A stretch of 64,000 bases of DNA from Bursaphelenchus xylophilus (lineage: Eukaryota; Nematoda; Chromadorea; Rhabditida; Aphelenchoididae). Below are positions 24,106 to 37,200 of the stretch, in pieces. Location of the stretch: assembly GCA_904066235.2 (NCBI GenBank), contig CAJFCV020000006.1:4464001-4528000 (forward strand), read 5' to 3'. The notes beneath the pieces were generated by a model. That model worked only from the letters and a program-made list of their open reading frames with translations, was not told the origin of the DNA and ran no database searches. Made by a program: the position numbers and the translations under genes. Position 1 is the first letter of the stretch, and each line of letters begins with the position of its first letter.

Positions 24106-25826
24106 TCAGGTCGTCTCTGCCAAGAATAAAGTGTGAGTTGGTGACATGGATATCGATTTTACATCGGTTGGGAGGTATACTTGCAGTGGGAAAAGCTGAT
24201 CCTTCGGGTTTCCCAGGGCAAGCGCTTGATGTCGATTTGCTCCCCAAACAAAAAGTTGGTTAGCTTCATTGATCGCTGCCATCGTCGCGTTGCCAGCGAA
24301 TACTCGTCGGACCTAAAATACGAAGTATTTGCACTATTCACTTTAAAGGGGAACACTTGACCCAAAAATACTTTTTGGTCAAGTCTTCCTCCCACTGCCA
24401 AAAAATTACAATACATCTTTGATCTCACAGGCCGATAAAAATCAAATTTTTAACCCCTTACCTTTGAATTTCTGCCTCGAGCATCAGCAAAAAGGTTTGG
24501 CGACAGTTCAATCGGCCGTTTCGACTCCTTCAACAATGGGCCCGATCCCAAAATCATTGATCCCCATGTGTAAACAGTCCCATTTTCCGTCGATACGATG
24601 CAAGAAGTAGCTGTGGCATGCGCGGAACGGACTGGGCTATCAAATTTGAATGGAACTTGAAATGGATAACATAACTGAGGCTCTTCTGTGAATTCGGCCA
24701 ATTGATTGTACTCATTTTGTCCCCACATGAACAGATTGCCTAAACAGAAAAATAAAATAATAACGTTTCCAAAAAAAAGTTAAAAATTTTGTCTAAATTA
24801 ATCATATTCTCAATAGACCTTACCATCATAATCGACTGCCATAACAGTATCCGTTGAGCCGCCAACAAGTCGAATTGGCGGCAAATTGACCTTCGTAGGC
24901 AAAGACTCAATATCCATATTACCCGTTCCCAATTGGCCATCAGTTCCCAACCCAAACGAATACAAATCTCCATTTTCCAACAGAACAAAGGAGGAATCCA
25001 GCAAACAATGGACTTGCTTCACAGGAGAATGATTAGGAACAGGCACGCGAGGAAGGGAAATGTCACTAATCGAATGTGTGACTTGCTCAAAATGGGCTGG
25101 GTCTTGACCACATTGACCATGAGCATTATCACCGAGAGCATAGACACCATCAGAGGTTCCGATCAAAGAATGAAGACGTCCGCAGGAAATACTAAGAATT
25201 CTGGGCCGATCTGGGATTTGAATCTCAGTGGGAGAGATGTAGTAGACTTCTGATCGACTGAAAATTTATAACTGATACATTTCCGACGAAAAATATTATA
25301 ATTGGATCAATTCCAATTTAGATACCTAAAAAAATAAAAAAGAAAATGAACTGAACTCACAATTTTGTAGGACTCCTGGGAGGACCTCCAAGCTGATAAA
25401 AATTGTTTAAACCACTTCCATAGATACGAGAAGGTGATGCGAACAAAGAAAATCCAAGGCCTGCGGCCACCCTCCGGATACTTCGTCTATTCAACGCTCC
25501 TATCCTCAGAGGCCGATTTTTCATCTCAGGCATTTCTTTGTGTGTTACCAACTTGGAGAAACCAAGAGCACCAGTCTTGGTAAATCCTGCTCCAAACACC
25601 GCACAATTTGCCTTTGGACCTAAATGAATAACTAAAATAATGTCAAAATCTTACCCCTATAATCCATAGTCTCCTTTTTGACCGGTTCAATAGCTTCATC
25701 ACGAAACGGAGTCTCATTCTTCTTCTTATTGAGATTGGCAATGTCTCGAAGCGCCGATTCAGGGGGTTTTGCGGCTCTATAGTAATATGTGGATGTGTGG
25801 AGATGTCGAGAAAAAACTATTCGCAT
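24106..25826 (-). CDS. RCC1-repeat protein, RCC1L (WBSCR16)-like, probably mitochondrial
   Basis: Exons (minus): 25655-25826, 25361-25619, 24824-25257, 24462-24739, a short penultimate exon near 24344-24410, and 24106-24312. The protein is about 480 aa. It is a run of RCC1-type beta-propeller blades, visible as SGLNNFYQLGG, ALGDNAHGQCG, SFGLGTDGQLGTG, MWGQNEYNQL, YTWGS and VWGANRHQALALG. The N-terminus (MRIVFSRHLHTSTYYYRA) is basic and lacks acidic residues, as in mitochondrial presequences. RCC1L proteins act in mitochondrial ribosome assembly and fusion; that role is inferred from family resemblance. The penultimate exon's acceptor is not a good consensus, so its left edge is uncertain. Other exon phases agree. 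Confidence 0.85.
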
Positions 25827-27968
25827 TTTTAAAGGTTACTCCTGGTCTCATAAACGCAGAACTTCCAATGGCACGGTTTGCCCAAAACGACAAAAAACGC
25901 CCGAAAAGACTTTTCTTGTTTTTTGCGAAAACCACTTTATACGATCAAAGTTTCAGAGAACTAACTGGGATGTTCACCTTGCAAGGCATTCTAAGCGTTA
26001 CTGAAGATTGTGATTGATATAATTAGCATAAAGAAACACAATATTATCATCCGGTACTAGAAATGTCTTGTTAATAGACAAATATTATCTTGGCCAATGG
26101 AGTAACGAATAGGCCAAGTAGCCAACAACACAACTTTTTTTGCGTAATTCTTTAATTAAACCGGAATTTTTATTATATTTTTGCCTATTTTTATATTGTA
26201 AATGCACCACGCTTTTTGGTTACACTCATCTACTTCGACTTGCACCCTATCAACACATTTTTCGCCGTCTCTAGTTCATTTGGGGACTACCCTCGTTCCC
26301 TGTCAGTCCTACTGTGCTTAAAAAAATTGAAATATCACAATACTCAGTGCATCAGAAAAATCGGAAAAATTATTCTGCGTAATAAAATTAATATTATATT
26401 ATGTAACAATAATATAACTACAATCATCATTCTTCAAATATTAAACTGTGTGCCGCCCTTCCATAAACATCATCATAATGGGACATTAAATCATTTTTCT
26501 ACTACCACTACCAGTTTCCCGATGGTTTTGTCATCTTCACCATGATGACACTCTTTTTCCTGATTACCTTTCCACAGTTACCACATAAGTAATATTGCCT
26601 CAATGCTGTTTATCTTCTCACGTCAAAATCTTTAAAAGATCAGGACAGTATCGAACATTTTTGTCAATAATTTTTAAGGCATTATGTTTTTGATACCATA
26701 TCTACGGGATTTTAGTCCTGACAGAAGCTGTTAAAACCCACGGTACAGTAAAAAAATTGCATCTAGCAGTGTAGTTATTTGTTGTACAGCCCAGGAGAAC
26801 AGTCACGACATCCCCTAGCCATCATGAAATTTTTTTTGCAAAACTTATTGTACTCAAGGGGTGATGCTCTCAGTGGGGTCCAGAAAATCGAATTAAATAT
26901 TAGGGCTATAATTCTGAAACTTTCCAGTATTTGACTCTAGTGTATCCCTCGTCTAACAGAATTAAAAAATTTTCACAATGTTGTGTTCTACAGTATTTAT
27001 GGAGTACTGTAAAATGCCTACTTTTTGCGATTTTTTCTTCCGTACACCCCTCACTCCGAACACCTATGCCAGAAATCAATGGGTAGATGTGGAAAATGCA
27101 AGTCAGGTTTGATAAATGCTAGTGACACTCAGACCAGACCGGCTGTAACGGTTTTTTCGACGTAAAGTTGTTTTACACATCAATTTCCAAGTACTTTTTG
27201 GACCCTTCATTGGGGTCCAGAAAATGACCCTTCAAAATTCACCAAATTGCATGAAATTTTCAAGATATGCTGTTCTGATAGTCGTGTAACTAACAAAAAT
27301 CAAACATCTTGAAAATCACCTCTAAGAAGCCATATACGACCCGCTAAAAAGCGCCTTAAAATTGCACATTTTCGAAAGCTCACGGCAAGTCAGAGTTTCG
27401 ACATGGAAGATGGGGAAACATTCAATACGACAGAAGAAGTGTGCAAGAATTCATTTTTACTCTTATTTTCTATCTTTCTGTTAGTCTTTGCTGTCTTTTA
27501 CATTCAAACTTTTACCCTATAATTCCGGAATTTTTCACGACTCGGGCGCGAAGTGCGAAGGGCTCGGGCGCTTTTTTGTCGTTTTTTGTTCTATGTGGGC
27601 AAACCGTGATGGCAATCTTTTTTGGAAGAAAAATTTCCGAAAATAAAAATAAAATTGCAATATTTTTTGTTGAAACAGAATGCCAGAGATTGTTTTCGTG
27701 GTGGGAGTTTCTGATTGTTGATGAAATAAAAATTGAATTCGCAAAATTTGCGGAAAATGTGAACTTACATCTTTTTTTCAGTACGTATTCTTCATTTCGA
27801 TTGTTTTTTTTGCAAAGTAATATTATTTCTGACGACAATTGGCAATTTTATTCACACAAAGAGATCGTAAAAATTGTAAAACAATACCCATATTGAATTT
27901 TGATACGAAGCAAGAAACAACGGCAAACGCAACATTTCCAACTATTATTTACACATCTAGCGCCTCAA
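25827..27968. other. Gene-free spacer
   Basis: Contains the promoter of the RCC1-repeat gene at its left edge and probably the 3' UTR of the GPCR gene at its right edge. The frame 27441-27896 is F/K/N-rich without motifs, and I do not consider it coding. Confidence 0.4.
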
Positions 27969-29604
27969 TTAAGCCGACGCCGGGGTTTTCTTTTCGACTT
28001 GCAAAGGAACGGCGGCCATTGAAAGTTTTTGGCGCCCAACGTATTTCCCGTTGATCCTCGTCAGCAAATATTGAGCCACATTGGTGTTGGAGAACCGGAT
28101 TGTTGGGGAATCGCCGGTAGAGTTTGAGAATCGATTTGGTTTATAACATCCTATGAGTTTCAGGAAGGCGTGACGGTATTCCGAAGAGCAGATCGTGTAG
28201 AGATAAAAGTTGTGGAGGTAACTGAAAAATCGAGAATTAGAGAGGCTGAAGGCTTTTTCTTCAGAAATAAAGGTTGATTTATCTTTTTCAAGTTAATTTT
28301 TTTGCTGAAAATTAAGGGGAAATACCTGGATTTTATATTATCCATAAGATCGAGATAAATAAAAATCTTGTTGAACGTAATCTGACCTCCTAACACAAAA
28401 GAGAAGGAAAATTTTAAAACTACACTCACTGTGATACTTGTAGGCAGTTTGCGAAAGCTCTGAACAATTGAAACTTCCAGTCATCGTAGAGCGCCGATTT
28501 GCTGACAAATAAACTCAAAACGCTCGCCGGCAGGGTGCAGATCACAAAAGTCGCAGAAGTAATCAACAACAGCACGGATATCCTCGTCCGATCCATCTCT
28601 CTAACCCTTGGAGGCTGATTAACTCTTCTCGAATTGTAGCGAATCTTGATTCTTCGCAACGATCGGATCATCCCAACGTTTAGCACCGTCAAAATTGCAA
28701 TTGGTCCAAGTCGGCTGATGAATTCTCTGAACATCAGATATGTTTGAAAAGTGGTCGACTGGTTGAGTTGGCGGTTGATTTCGATGGTCCAGTACACCGT
28801 GCGTTCATGTGGATCCCAATGGGGAACGAGGATTTTCTGCCAGCCGGAAGGGATGAATAATATGAAAGAGACGGCGAAGAGGATCGAGATCGAATGTCGG
28901 ATTCGGTTTTTACAGTCTGGAGTATTGTAGAATGTAATGGGATGGCGGATGGAGAGGTATCGGTCGATGGTCATGGCCACAAGACAGAGGGCGCTGAAAT
29001 TTGATGACTTTAACATTTCTTCTTTATAAATAATTTTCTGTATCTCCTCCTCAGTCACATTTTCTTCACGCTCAACTATTTATAGGGCTTCATTCTTACC
29101 TCGCAGTGATCAGCGAATTGATCAACGGAAGTTCAATGTGGGCATGAAAAAACATGGCCATATAAGAGTGGGCATTATGAGCGTGCCCTTGACGGACGCA
29201 AAATGGGATCAACGCCAAAATAGAGAGAACATCGGCGATTGCCGATGCTTTGAGGTATAAATATCCGGCAGACGCCAGCGAATTGAGGGTTCCAATGTTT
29301 AGGGATTGGTTTATAAACCCTGAAGACAATAAATTAAAAATTTTCAGTCTCAAAGTCAAAGTAAAACGTGGTATTTATAGAGTTTCTTACCAATAATAAG
29401 CAAACAAGGCATCACGTAAACATGAGCAATAAAATCAATCGATCCATCTTCTGGCGGCCTCGAGACTTGGTCCAAAATATTGTCGTCGTACGATGGGTCC
29501 GGATTTATCCGATCCGGCATGATAATCCGAGCCGCATAGTTACTGGAGGATGGGTGAGAAAATAAAGTGTGGTTGGATAAAGGCGGCATTACCTGTAACT
29601 TCAT
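27969..29604 (-). CDS. Class A (rhodopsin-type) GPCR, neuropeptide-receptor-like, 416 aa
   Basis: Exons (minus): 29391-29604, 29100-29319, 28430-28993 and 27969-28221. Phases agree and total 1,251 nt. This is a seven-helix plasma-membrane receptor. The extracellular N-terminus has an N-H-T sequon. The third helix ends in ALCLVAMTIDRYLSIRHP, a clear DRY box. TM6 follows DRTRISVLLLITSATFVICTLP. TM7 reads ANCLQVSHYLHNFYLYTICSS, in which the NPxxY region is changed to HNFYLY. A cytoplasmic tail of about 75 residues follows. The pattern resembles nematode FMRFamide/peptide receptors (FRPR-like), so a neuropeptide ligand is likely but not shown. The first exon contains an alternative GTAATG/CCTCCAG pair, so the extreme N-terminus could differ. 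Confidence 0.85.
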
Positions 29605-30815
29605 TTATTGTCTATGAAAACTTTCTTTAAACGCCGTGAATTCGTAATTTATATATGGGACGCAACACGTGTGAAATGAAAAAAAATATGACGCGGTTAT
29701 ATAATTCTTATGTTAACCCTTTGTTCTTTTTAATTAACATGCACTTTAGGGCTATGTTGAGCAAAGAATAAAATTATGAAACACTTTTTTGTCGGCCAAA
29801 GAGTAGGAGTGTAAACCGCAGGGCGTTGGCGGTCATTGCTCTTTGGATCGTTGCAAAATTTATAAGAGGCCGACATTTATAAGGCGTTTACTCCAGACGT
29901 TTACATATATTTTTGAATTTTTTGCGCATTGTCAATCTCGCCCATATAACCAGTTTTTTAAACTTTAGCTAACGATTTGCAGAAGTAGCAAGGATATCTG
30001 CAGACAAGAGACTATAGGGATACAGGAGACAACGCCATAAAGAAAGTCATTCGGAAAAAGATGTTAATTCTGTGTGCGGAATTACATTTGGACAAAAAAA
30101 GAATAGAATGCTAACTTTCCACCTTCAAGACTTCAAAATGGTGACCAATTTTTTGCAGCTAAAATCTCGTTAGTATGTATCAGAGAAGCGCATCACTTCG
30201 AAGTTGTTCGTTAAAAAATAAATGGCCTTTCCAGCACAGCTTATTTATTTACACCATGGAAGATTAATGTATCCTATCGTCCCCAATAAACCTTCATAAA
30301 AAATGCAGCAATCTCACCCCCACTACGAAAAAACCCTTGCAAATACTGCAGAGCAATATATTATATTTTGTGCCACTCGTAGCCCGCAGAATTTTATTAG
30401 TCCTAAAGAGTGTGAAAAAACAATCCCACTCATGACGTTTCACGGCGTTATAAACACGGTAATCGAATCTGTTATCAAGAATGCGTCGACAAAATAAACA
30501 TAAGTATATCATGTGGAACTGAAAACTACATTTTTAAAGTCATCATATAAAGGTCACCATTAATGAATATGCAAATGTTGTGTAAATGGGAGAATGTAAA
30601 TGTAATAGACAGTGTACCATTAACCTCGAAAAAATAATAAAAAAGCGGTAAAGTTTCAAATTATGGACCGACCGGCACGCAAATATCATATTCATCTTAT
30701 TATATAACAAATAGCACGTACAAAAATCTATGCCACTTCTCTATTAAACGCAATATCAACCTGTAAAAACCTGCGTGTGCAGTAAAGAAAAAAATAAAAA
30801 TAAAAATTTTATAAC
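29605..30815. other. Upstream spacer of the GPCR gene
   Basis: AT-rich, with no supported coding region. Presumed to contain the GPCR promoter at its left edge. Confidence 0.4.
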
Positions 30816-30818
30816 TAA

Positions 30819-31267
30819 CAGGGGAAGTACTTCAAGTGTGACGCTCAGATTTTCTTTAAATTTTGCACACACATCGGGTATGGACTAAATATCAATTCCT
30901 GAAAGTTTTAGCTCGCGCTTTGCGGGCGCCGCCGAGATATTGAACGATTTTTGCCGCCGAGAGAGCACGCTCAACGTGGAGAGCGGTCAGAGAGAAAACC
31001 GCTTTTTGGCCATAACTTTGGCAGTTTCGTGCGGAAAAATTTGATTTTTTGTAGAAACATTATTCTTTACGGTTGAAATAGGCATGAAACTTTTCGTGCC
31101 GAAATTCGGCAAAAAGTCCCAAATTTTCGCCGACTTTCGATCTAAAAATCTCGGTTGTTTCTGCAAAGCGCGAGCTAGGATTCCCGCATATATCTTAGAA
31201 AAAATTATTCTAAATTTGTGCCAAGTTTCATCAAAATCTGAGCGTCACACTTCAAGTACTTCCCTTG
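30819..31267 (-). mobile_element. 449-bp MITE, copy 2, TSD TAA
   Basis: The same element as 7949-8397 in reverse orientation and of identical length. Ends CAGGGGAAGTACTTCAAGTG and CACTTCAAGTACTTCCCTTG; both share a changed base relative to copy 1, and there is one further terminal change. Flanked by TAA at 30816-30818 and 31268-31270. The internal open frame 31084-31356 is part of the element and not a gene. Confidence 0.85.
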
Positions 31268-31270
31268 TAA

Positions 31271-34200
31271 GTCTGCAGTCGAAGTTAATGCAAAATTTTA
31301 AAATTTTTGTGAATATTTCAAAAATGTTTGAATGGAAATTTTTAATTTTTTGTTAGAAAAAAAACTGTAAGTATTACATGTTGAAGAAACCCCTCAATTA
31401 TTTACCCATCACTCATTTCCAAGACGACATTCCTGGGGGATTAACAGCCCCAACTCTCGCAACAGTTTTAGCAAGCATCTCGTCATTAATTTGACATTGT
31501 GACTAACCGAACGAAAGAGTAAAAAAGAAAATTAACTTACGCCAAAAATGAGCATGAAAAGAAACGAATTATCGGGAGCATACTCGAAAACGAGCCAGCA
31601 GTTACAAAATAAAGAAATTGACAGTTGTGAGTCATAGATTGGGACAGAAAGAAGCTGAGGTAGTTTATTGGAGTACACATGTATGTAAACACAAAACTTT
31701 TAGTTCGGGCTTTACACAGTATGTATTATATACGAAAAATTTTAAGCTGAATGTTAGCCAAGATTTTTACTTTGTGCCAGACAGACATTATATTTAAACT
31801 CATATTTAATTCGACCTATGGGATTTCTGAACCCTGCAACTATTCTAAGCTTCTCGGCTTCCTTGCAAAGTCTTAAAAAATCTAAGCGGCTCAGAATGCT
31901 AGCAACTAGAACCTTACAGTAATAAACGACCGTTTTCCATGTGAGATTAACAAAGCAACGCTATACCGTTTCGTTGTTAGTGCTTGCGGCTATTCTTAAG
32001 TTGTAAGGCGCGAGAGAAAAAATTCAGACAATAAATTGAAGACAAAGCAAAAAAATAAAAAATTTTGGTAGCCCCACGAAAATACTCTCCCAAAAAAACG
32101 TTTTTCGTTCACAGAGAATCCCAGAAATCCCTTAAAAATCCCCCCATTTCACTGGATTAGAACTCAAAATCCCCATTCTCTAGCAAACAAATCCTTATAT
32201 AGTTTCTTCCCCGATAATCCTTACAGTATGTATTATTTTTCGAGTACTTGCACAGCCATGACTGCCAGCACATGGGTGGATTACCTACTTCGCACATGAA
32301 CAAATCCCCGTGTCGTCATGTAAACAATACCCTCCGAGAGATGAAAAGTATTATATATTAGATAAGACAGTGTTAAAAAACCCGGATTTCTTATTGTTGC
32401 TTTTCCTGGAAGGAATTGACAAAATGATGTAATTTGTTTCCTACACGTGTAATTTTTGAAATATATATTCTATATATACAAAATTTTGCTTTGAGGAAGT
32501 AAAAGTGGTGTGACGACGGACGTGGGGGTTTTATAAGTACTATGAATGCTTCCGGGGATTACTGCTTGTTTCTATTGGACAGATATTAAAAAAAAATAGT
32601 TGAAAAACAGAGATGATTTTGAGTGGATTACTGCGTGGGTACCCTCTATAAAAAATGAAAATTTTTCGATTAAAATGTTGATTCAAAATCTACCATATAG
32701 TAAAATACAGTACCTCCCACCACCCCCTTTTCCCCGATCTCTGTCTACCGCCCAAAACAATAATATTACCCGAACCCGACATCCGGAAAGCATCAAAGCC
32801 CGGCAAAGTTGTAATGTAATGACAAATGTCTTGTTTATGGGATCGGGAACCACAAAAAAAGAACCGCGGAAAATGCATTGCCAATTGCCCTTTATGAAAA
32901 AATATTTTCTCTCGAAAAATATCCCTCCCCTCAAAAATTGGCTCCATTCCTAATTTGCATTCGCTGACATCCCATTCGTTGGGGTTGCAAAGCCAGAAAC
33001 GTCGAAATTCACACAAAAGAAAGCCCATTACACTACGAAAATGTAATTAAGTTTATACAATGCGCAAAATGGAACACTATTTTGGAGCGAGGAATAAATT
33101 TATTTGATCAGATGACATTAGTTTTGGGACCGGAAGAGCAAAGGAACGGATTTGGTTACTGTGCTGTAAGGGGTAGAGTAGAGGTTGAAAAGGGTCATAA
33201 AGTTATGACCAGATGTCATAGAACTTTTGCATAGTAAAATAAATTAGCGCAATATTTTTTTGAAAAAAAGCACGCAAGAGGAAATATGTTGATGTTTGAA
33301 GCTCCCGATTGGCTCCAAAATGCCACTAGCTTTCTAGGAAGCGACTTGTGACGCTGTAACAGCCTGTTCTGGCAAACCATACGATGTTATATGACATTTA
33401 CTGCAAAATGTCAAAATTGGATTAACACTAATGCAAAACATGATGAGTCTAATTACCGAGCAATAAACGAGCAGACGCAAAGTACAATTTCTTGATGATA
33501 TGTACAAGTAGATTTCCGAGTATTTGGCAATGGAGATGCAACCAAGCGAGTAGAATAAAAAAGTGTTACATTGAATAAATTGGAAATTAAAATCTTATCG
33601 CATAGTAGGAAAGGGAGCAAACGGAAGGCAGGGAAATATACACACACTTATTCCGCCCTCTGTAAAGAACATCCTTCGACAAAAAGTTTAAAAATGTATG
33701 ACTTTTTTCACAATCCAGCCGTACCTTATTCTCTGTTGTAACTCGCCTGGACTGATTTCAGCTATACCCGAAAACTGTAAGCAAACATTTACAGCAATTT
33801 TGTCTACCCTAACTTAAATTGAAGACGATACGCGTGTCGTCTCTCAAGTAGTTCCATTTTAAATGACGTGTTTTACAAATTTATGACCCATTTCCATCTT
33901 TTCTTTAACTCTTGCTAGCAAAATCTAGTACAATCTCAAGAACAAGACCACACAGATCCCTCCCAATCAACTTTTACAGCCCTATTTCAAAGTCCGTTTA
34001 AACCTCAAAAGTCAACTGCAATGATGTGCAAATAAAGCTTCAAGTGTTTCGTCTTCCGTTTCACACTTTAAAAAGGGCTAAACTGCAAATGCATGTATTA
34101 CACTGGAATTTATAATTAGATGTGCTAATTAGTTCGTAATGCTAAAACAAAAAAATAATGCAAATTTTTTTTATATCGGCGGAATTGTAATTGTGTATGT

Positions 34201-37200
34201 AGAATATCGTACAAAGAACGAAAAATGGCGTAAGTCTATTCATGCAATGCTAAATGAAACGTGGTGATAGAGAGTGTGTAATAACAAGACAATAAAAGCT
34301 ATTACTAATTTTGTCTAATACATTCGAATATGTTACGGTGGTGGGTGTTCACATGTGAGATTAATTAGGCAAAGTGCGGGATTACTTCTCAAAAAAAACC
34401 TCTCGTTAGAAAAAGGTAAAAAAAGTTAAGAAAACATGAGTAATATAATATTAAAGTAGCAAAAAATAGTCCAGTATTAAGCAAATAATTACAATTGCAG
34501 AGTGTAAAAACAAATAACATCTGAATTAGCACTGGAAACTCGTATTTTTTATGCCAAAAATCTCCGGCAAGGCTCTAAAATTTACTAGCCGCATTGATTT
34601 CTACTAGAAATTCAAATAGCTACGACTAAAAAACGTTTTTTTCTTTGGCCGCAATGATCTAGCTTGGTATTTCCTACCGGTTCCGCACGCCTTTACCCTA
34701 CTTCCCAAAATTATGTCAACTAATTTCGACCGCGACCAAAAGCTCAATGACACCGTAAAACGCGGAGAAAAACGGATAGAATTACATCGTTCTTAATAAA
34801 ATATTTGTTTGTGTCTCCGAATACTGTAATTCAATAGCGTGCCAGAGGGTCTAAATTGTGAAGTGTTTTAAAATACACGTAAAAAATGAGGATCCTGCAA
34901 TACAATACTAGGATCGTCATCACGTCACGGGGATTGTTGTGAAAGTGACCTGAGGATATTACAATCGTACAAAAACTAGTATTAAGTCATTAATTACGTT
35001 AAAAGAAACCATTTCCCTCCGTTGTAAAGTACAAATGCGATAAGAACTGTTTGCATATCGCAGAGGGTCACAAAAGTTATGAAACCCAATGTGTGTAAAT
35101 CACTTAAAAGTCCAATCTGAGCCCTTTCCTCTGTTCGATAAGACGTCTCACATATGTGTGATAAAGGAGAGGCAAGGGGCCATAAATTTTGAATAAAAAA
35201 CTTGTGGATATGGGCCTTTAAAAAGAAAAAAACCGTCGTAAAGTGATAAGAGGCGTTGTAAATATGCAGCTGTAAAAATGAAAGCTGTAAATTTTGTAGG
35301 GTTTTGTTTTGAATGACTTTTGGAGAGGAGGATATATTATAAGTATGTATAAGTATTAAAACGGTGAAAACAAACAGCCAAGAATATGAATTAATTCAGG
35401 TTTAGCTCGCGATTTTCAGCAAGACATAAAATCATCATCAAATTTTTTTAGGATTGCGCTCAAACCATTTTTTGGCATAGAAGTTTCAAAATTTTGTTGA
35501 AATTTGCACAATCTTGATAAAACTGATAACCTCAAAAAAACCCAATTTTGATCTCATAAACCTTGAAAAATCTTCATTTGCCGACTGACTCCAGAGTTTC
35601 CTGTATCGTCATCTGAACATAACGCAATGTATCATCTAGTCCGATAACTATCAAACCGCTTAAAGCGCAAAAGACTAAATAAACAACGATAAATGCCTTA
35701 GGGAATCTATTTTTCTCATGAAACATTAGTGCATTAAATTTTACACATGTTATTTTTGCACCAAAAGCAAATGAATTATATATTTAAGAGCGGGAAATTA
35801 GAAGGGATCAATTGGGAATATATGTACTATGCTCACGTATCATGACAACCCGCATATCCATTTTTATGTGGGTTTTGGCAGTAACACAGCATACGCAATA
35901 TGATGAATGTGCATATTGGTGTAAACAGTGTGAAAAACATAAGCTGCACTTGTTGTTTGTGGTTTCAGAGAAACTGCCTGATGGCATGGCTGCCAAATTG
36001 CCTAAGGCGAGCTTCAGAAAAAAAAACAATTGGACCCAGAAATTGGTCATTCCCGCAATTATTTTAATTCCCCTCGAAGATCATTGGATTCGAATTGGAA
36101 ATAGTCAGAAGGAAGGCCGCAAATAGAGTGTAACTTGATTGTAAATGGTAGAACAAGTATTTGGTGAGCTTTTGAACTTTTGGGGGCAAGAAGATGGGAG
36201 TAAATATGTCATTTGCAAGTGGAATAAGGTGCGACGAAACGTAATGAACAGAAAGGACAATAGAGAAAACAATGTCATGGCTACAAGATGGCAAACACTC
36301 TTGGAGGAATTACTCGTGGTGCGACCTTTACATTTTGATGAAAGTTGGGACAAAATACGATTACATTGTTCTTTTTTCTTATCGTTAGAGGTATGGCAGA
36401 GTATTGGGCTGACTAAAGATGAGCTTTTCAGAATCCATTTGAGTTTAGGTAAAATAAAGTCATCGAAAAAATTTAGGCTTATCTAGCTTATATCCATCTA
36501 AAAGATCTCCGAACTTCACTGTTAATGACTGAAAGTGGTCGACTACATAAAAACAAAATATAAAAAATGCCGCTTTCTTGCAGAAAAACAACCCCAAATT
36601 GGCATTTGCGGAATTTCCGGCGTCTTAAGCTAATTTTCCAGCATTAGCGAGTAATTGAAGAAAATCTCGAAGATTGCTACATTTCCCGCTAGGAAAGTAG
36701 TAAATACAATTGGTTAAAAAATTGGGCTCAATTTTTTTAAAGTTGTAACTGTTTTTTATGAGGAATAGAGTTTTACTTCTTTTATAGAGCATGTTTTCCT
36801 ACAAGATAATAGCCGCACACTGATAGCCTACAAACGTTTTTATGTGACTGACTTTCCTTTTACACAGGCGATCCTCTGTAAAATTCCTTGAACATTTCGG
36901 CTGTCTCCTCTATGCGTAAGCTGAAATTTTCATGAACATGGTATGTATATTTAAGTTTGACCCCGACTGATCTCCAAGATACGGTTCTTTAGACCTATTA
37001 TACATTCGACCACCCTCGTACACCCAAAGGAAATAAAGCATGATTTTTAATTTGCAATACGCCTAAACAAGGACACCACATGGTCCCAAACGTCACCCCG
37101 AATTTTGGGTTAAAGACCACCAGACTCGTATCCACCTTCTCAATATTCTGCAAAATATCCTATAATGAGCCCTCAAAAATAGAAGAAACATTCCAATTAA

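Noticed and set aside
27441..27896. 151-aa plus-strand frame with hydrophobic start
   Set aside because: Phe/Lys/Asn-rich, with equally open antisense frames, no homology recalled and no consistent splice neighbours; probably AT-driven.
31084..31356. 90-aa frame
   Set aside because: Starts inside the 449-bp MITE copy 2 and ends beyond its right end; a by-product of the repeat.
32600..32953. 117-aa frame with Pro-rich stretch
   Set aside because: Antisense frames of the same length occur (32683-32934 and 32690-33028). Basic, low-complexity composition and no start context.
35812..36126. 104-aa plus-strand frame
   Set aside because: An equally open antisense frame, no motif, and isolated in a repeat-like AT-rich interval.
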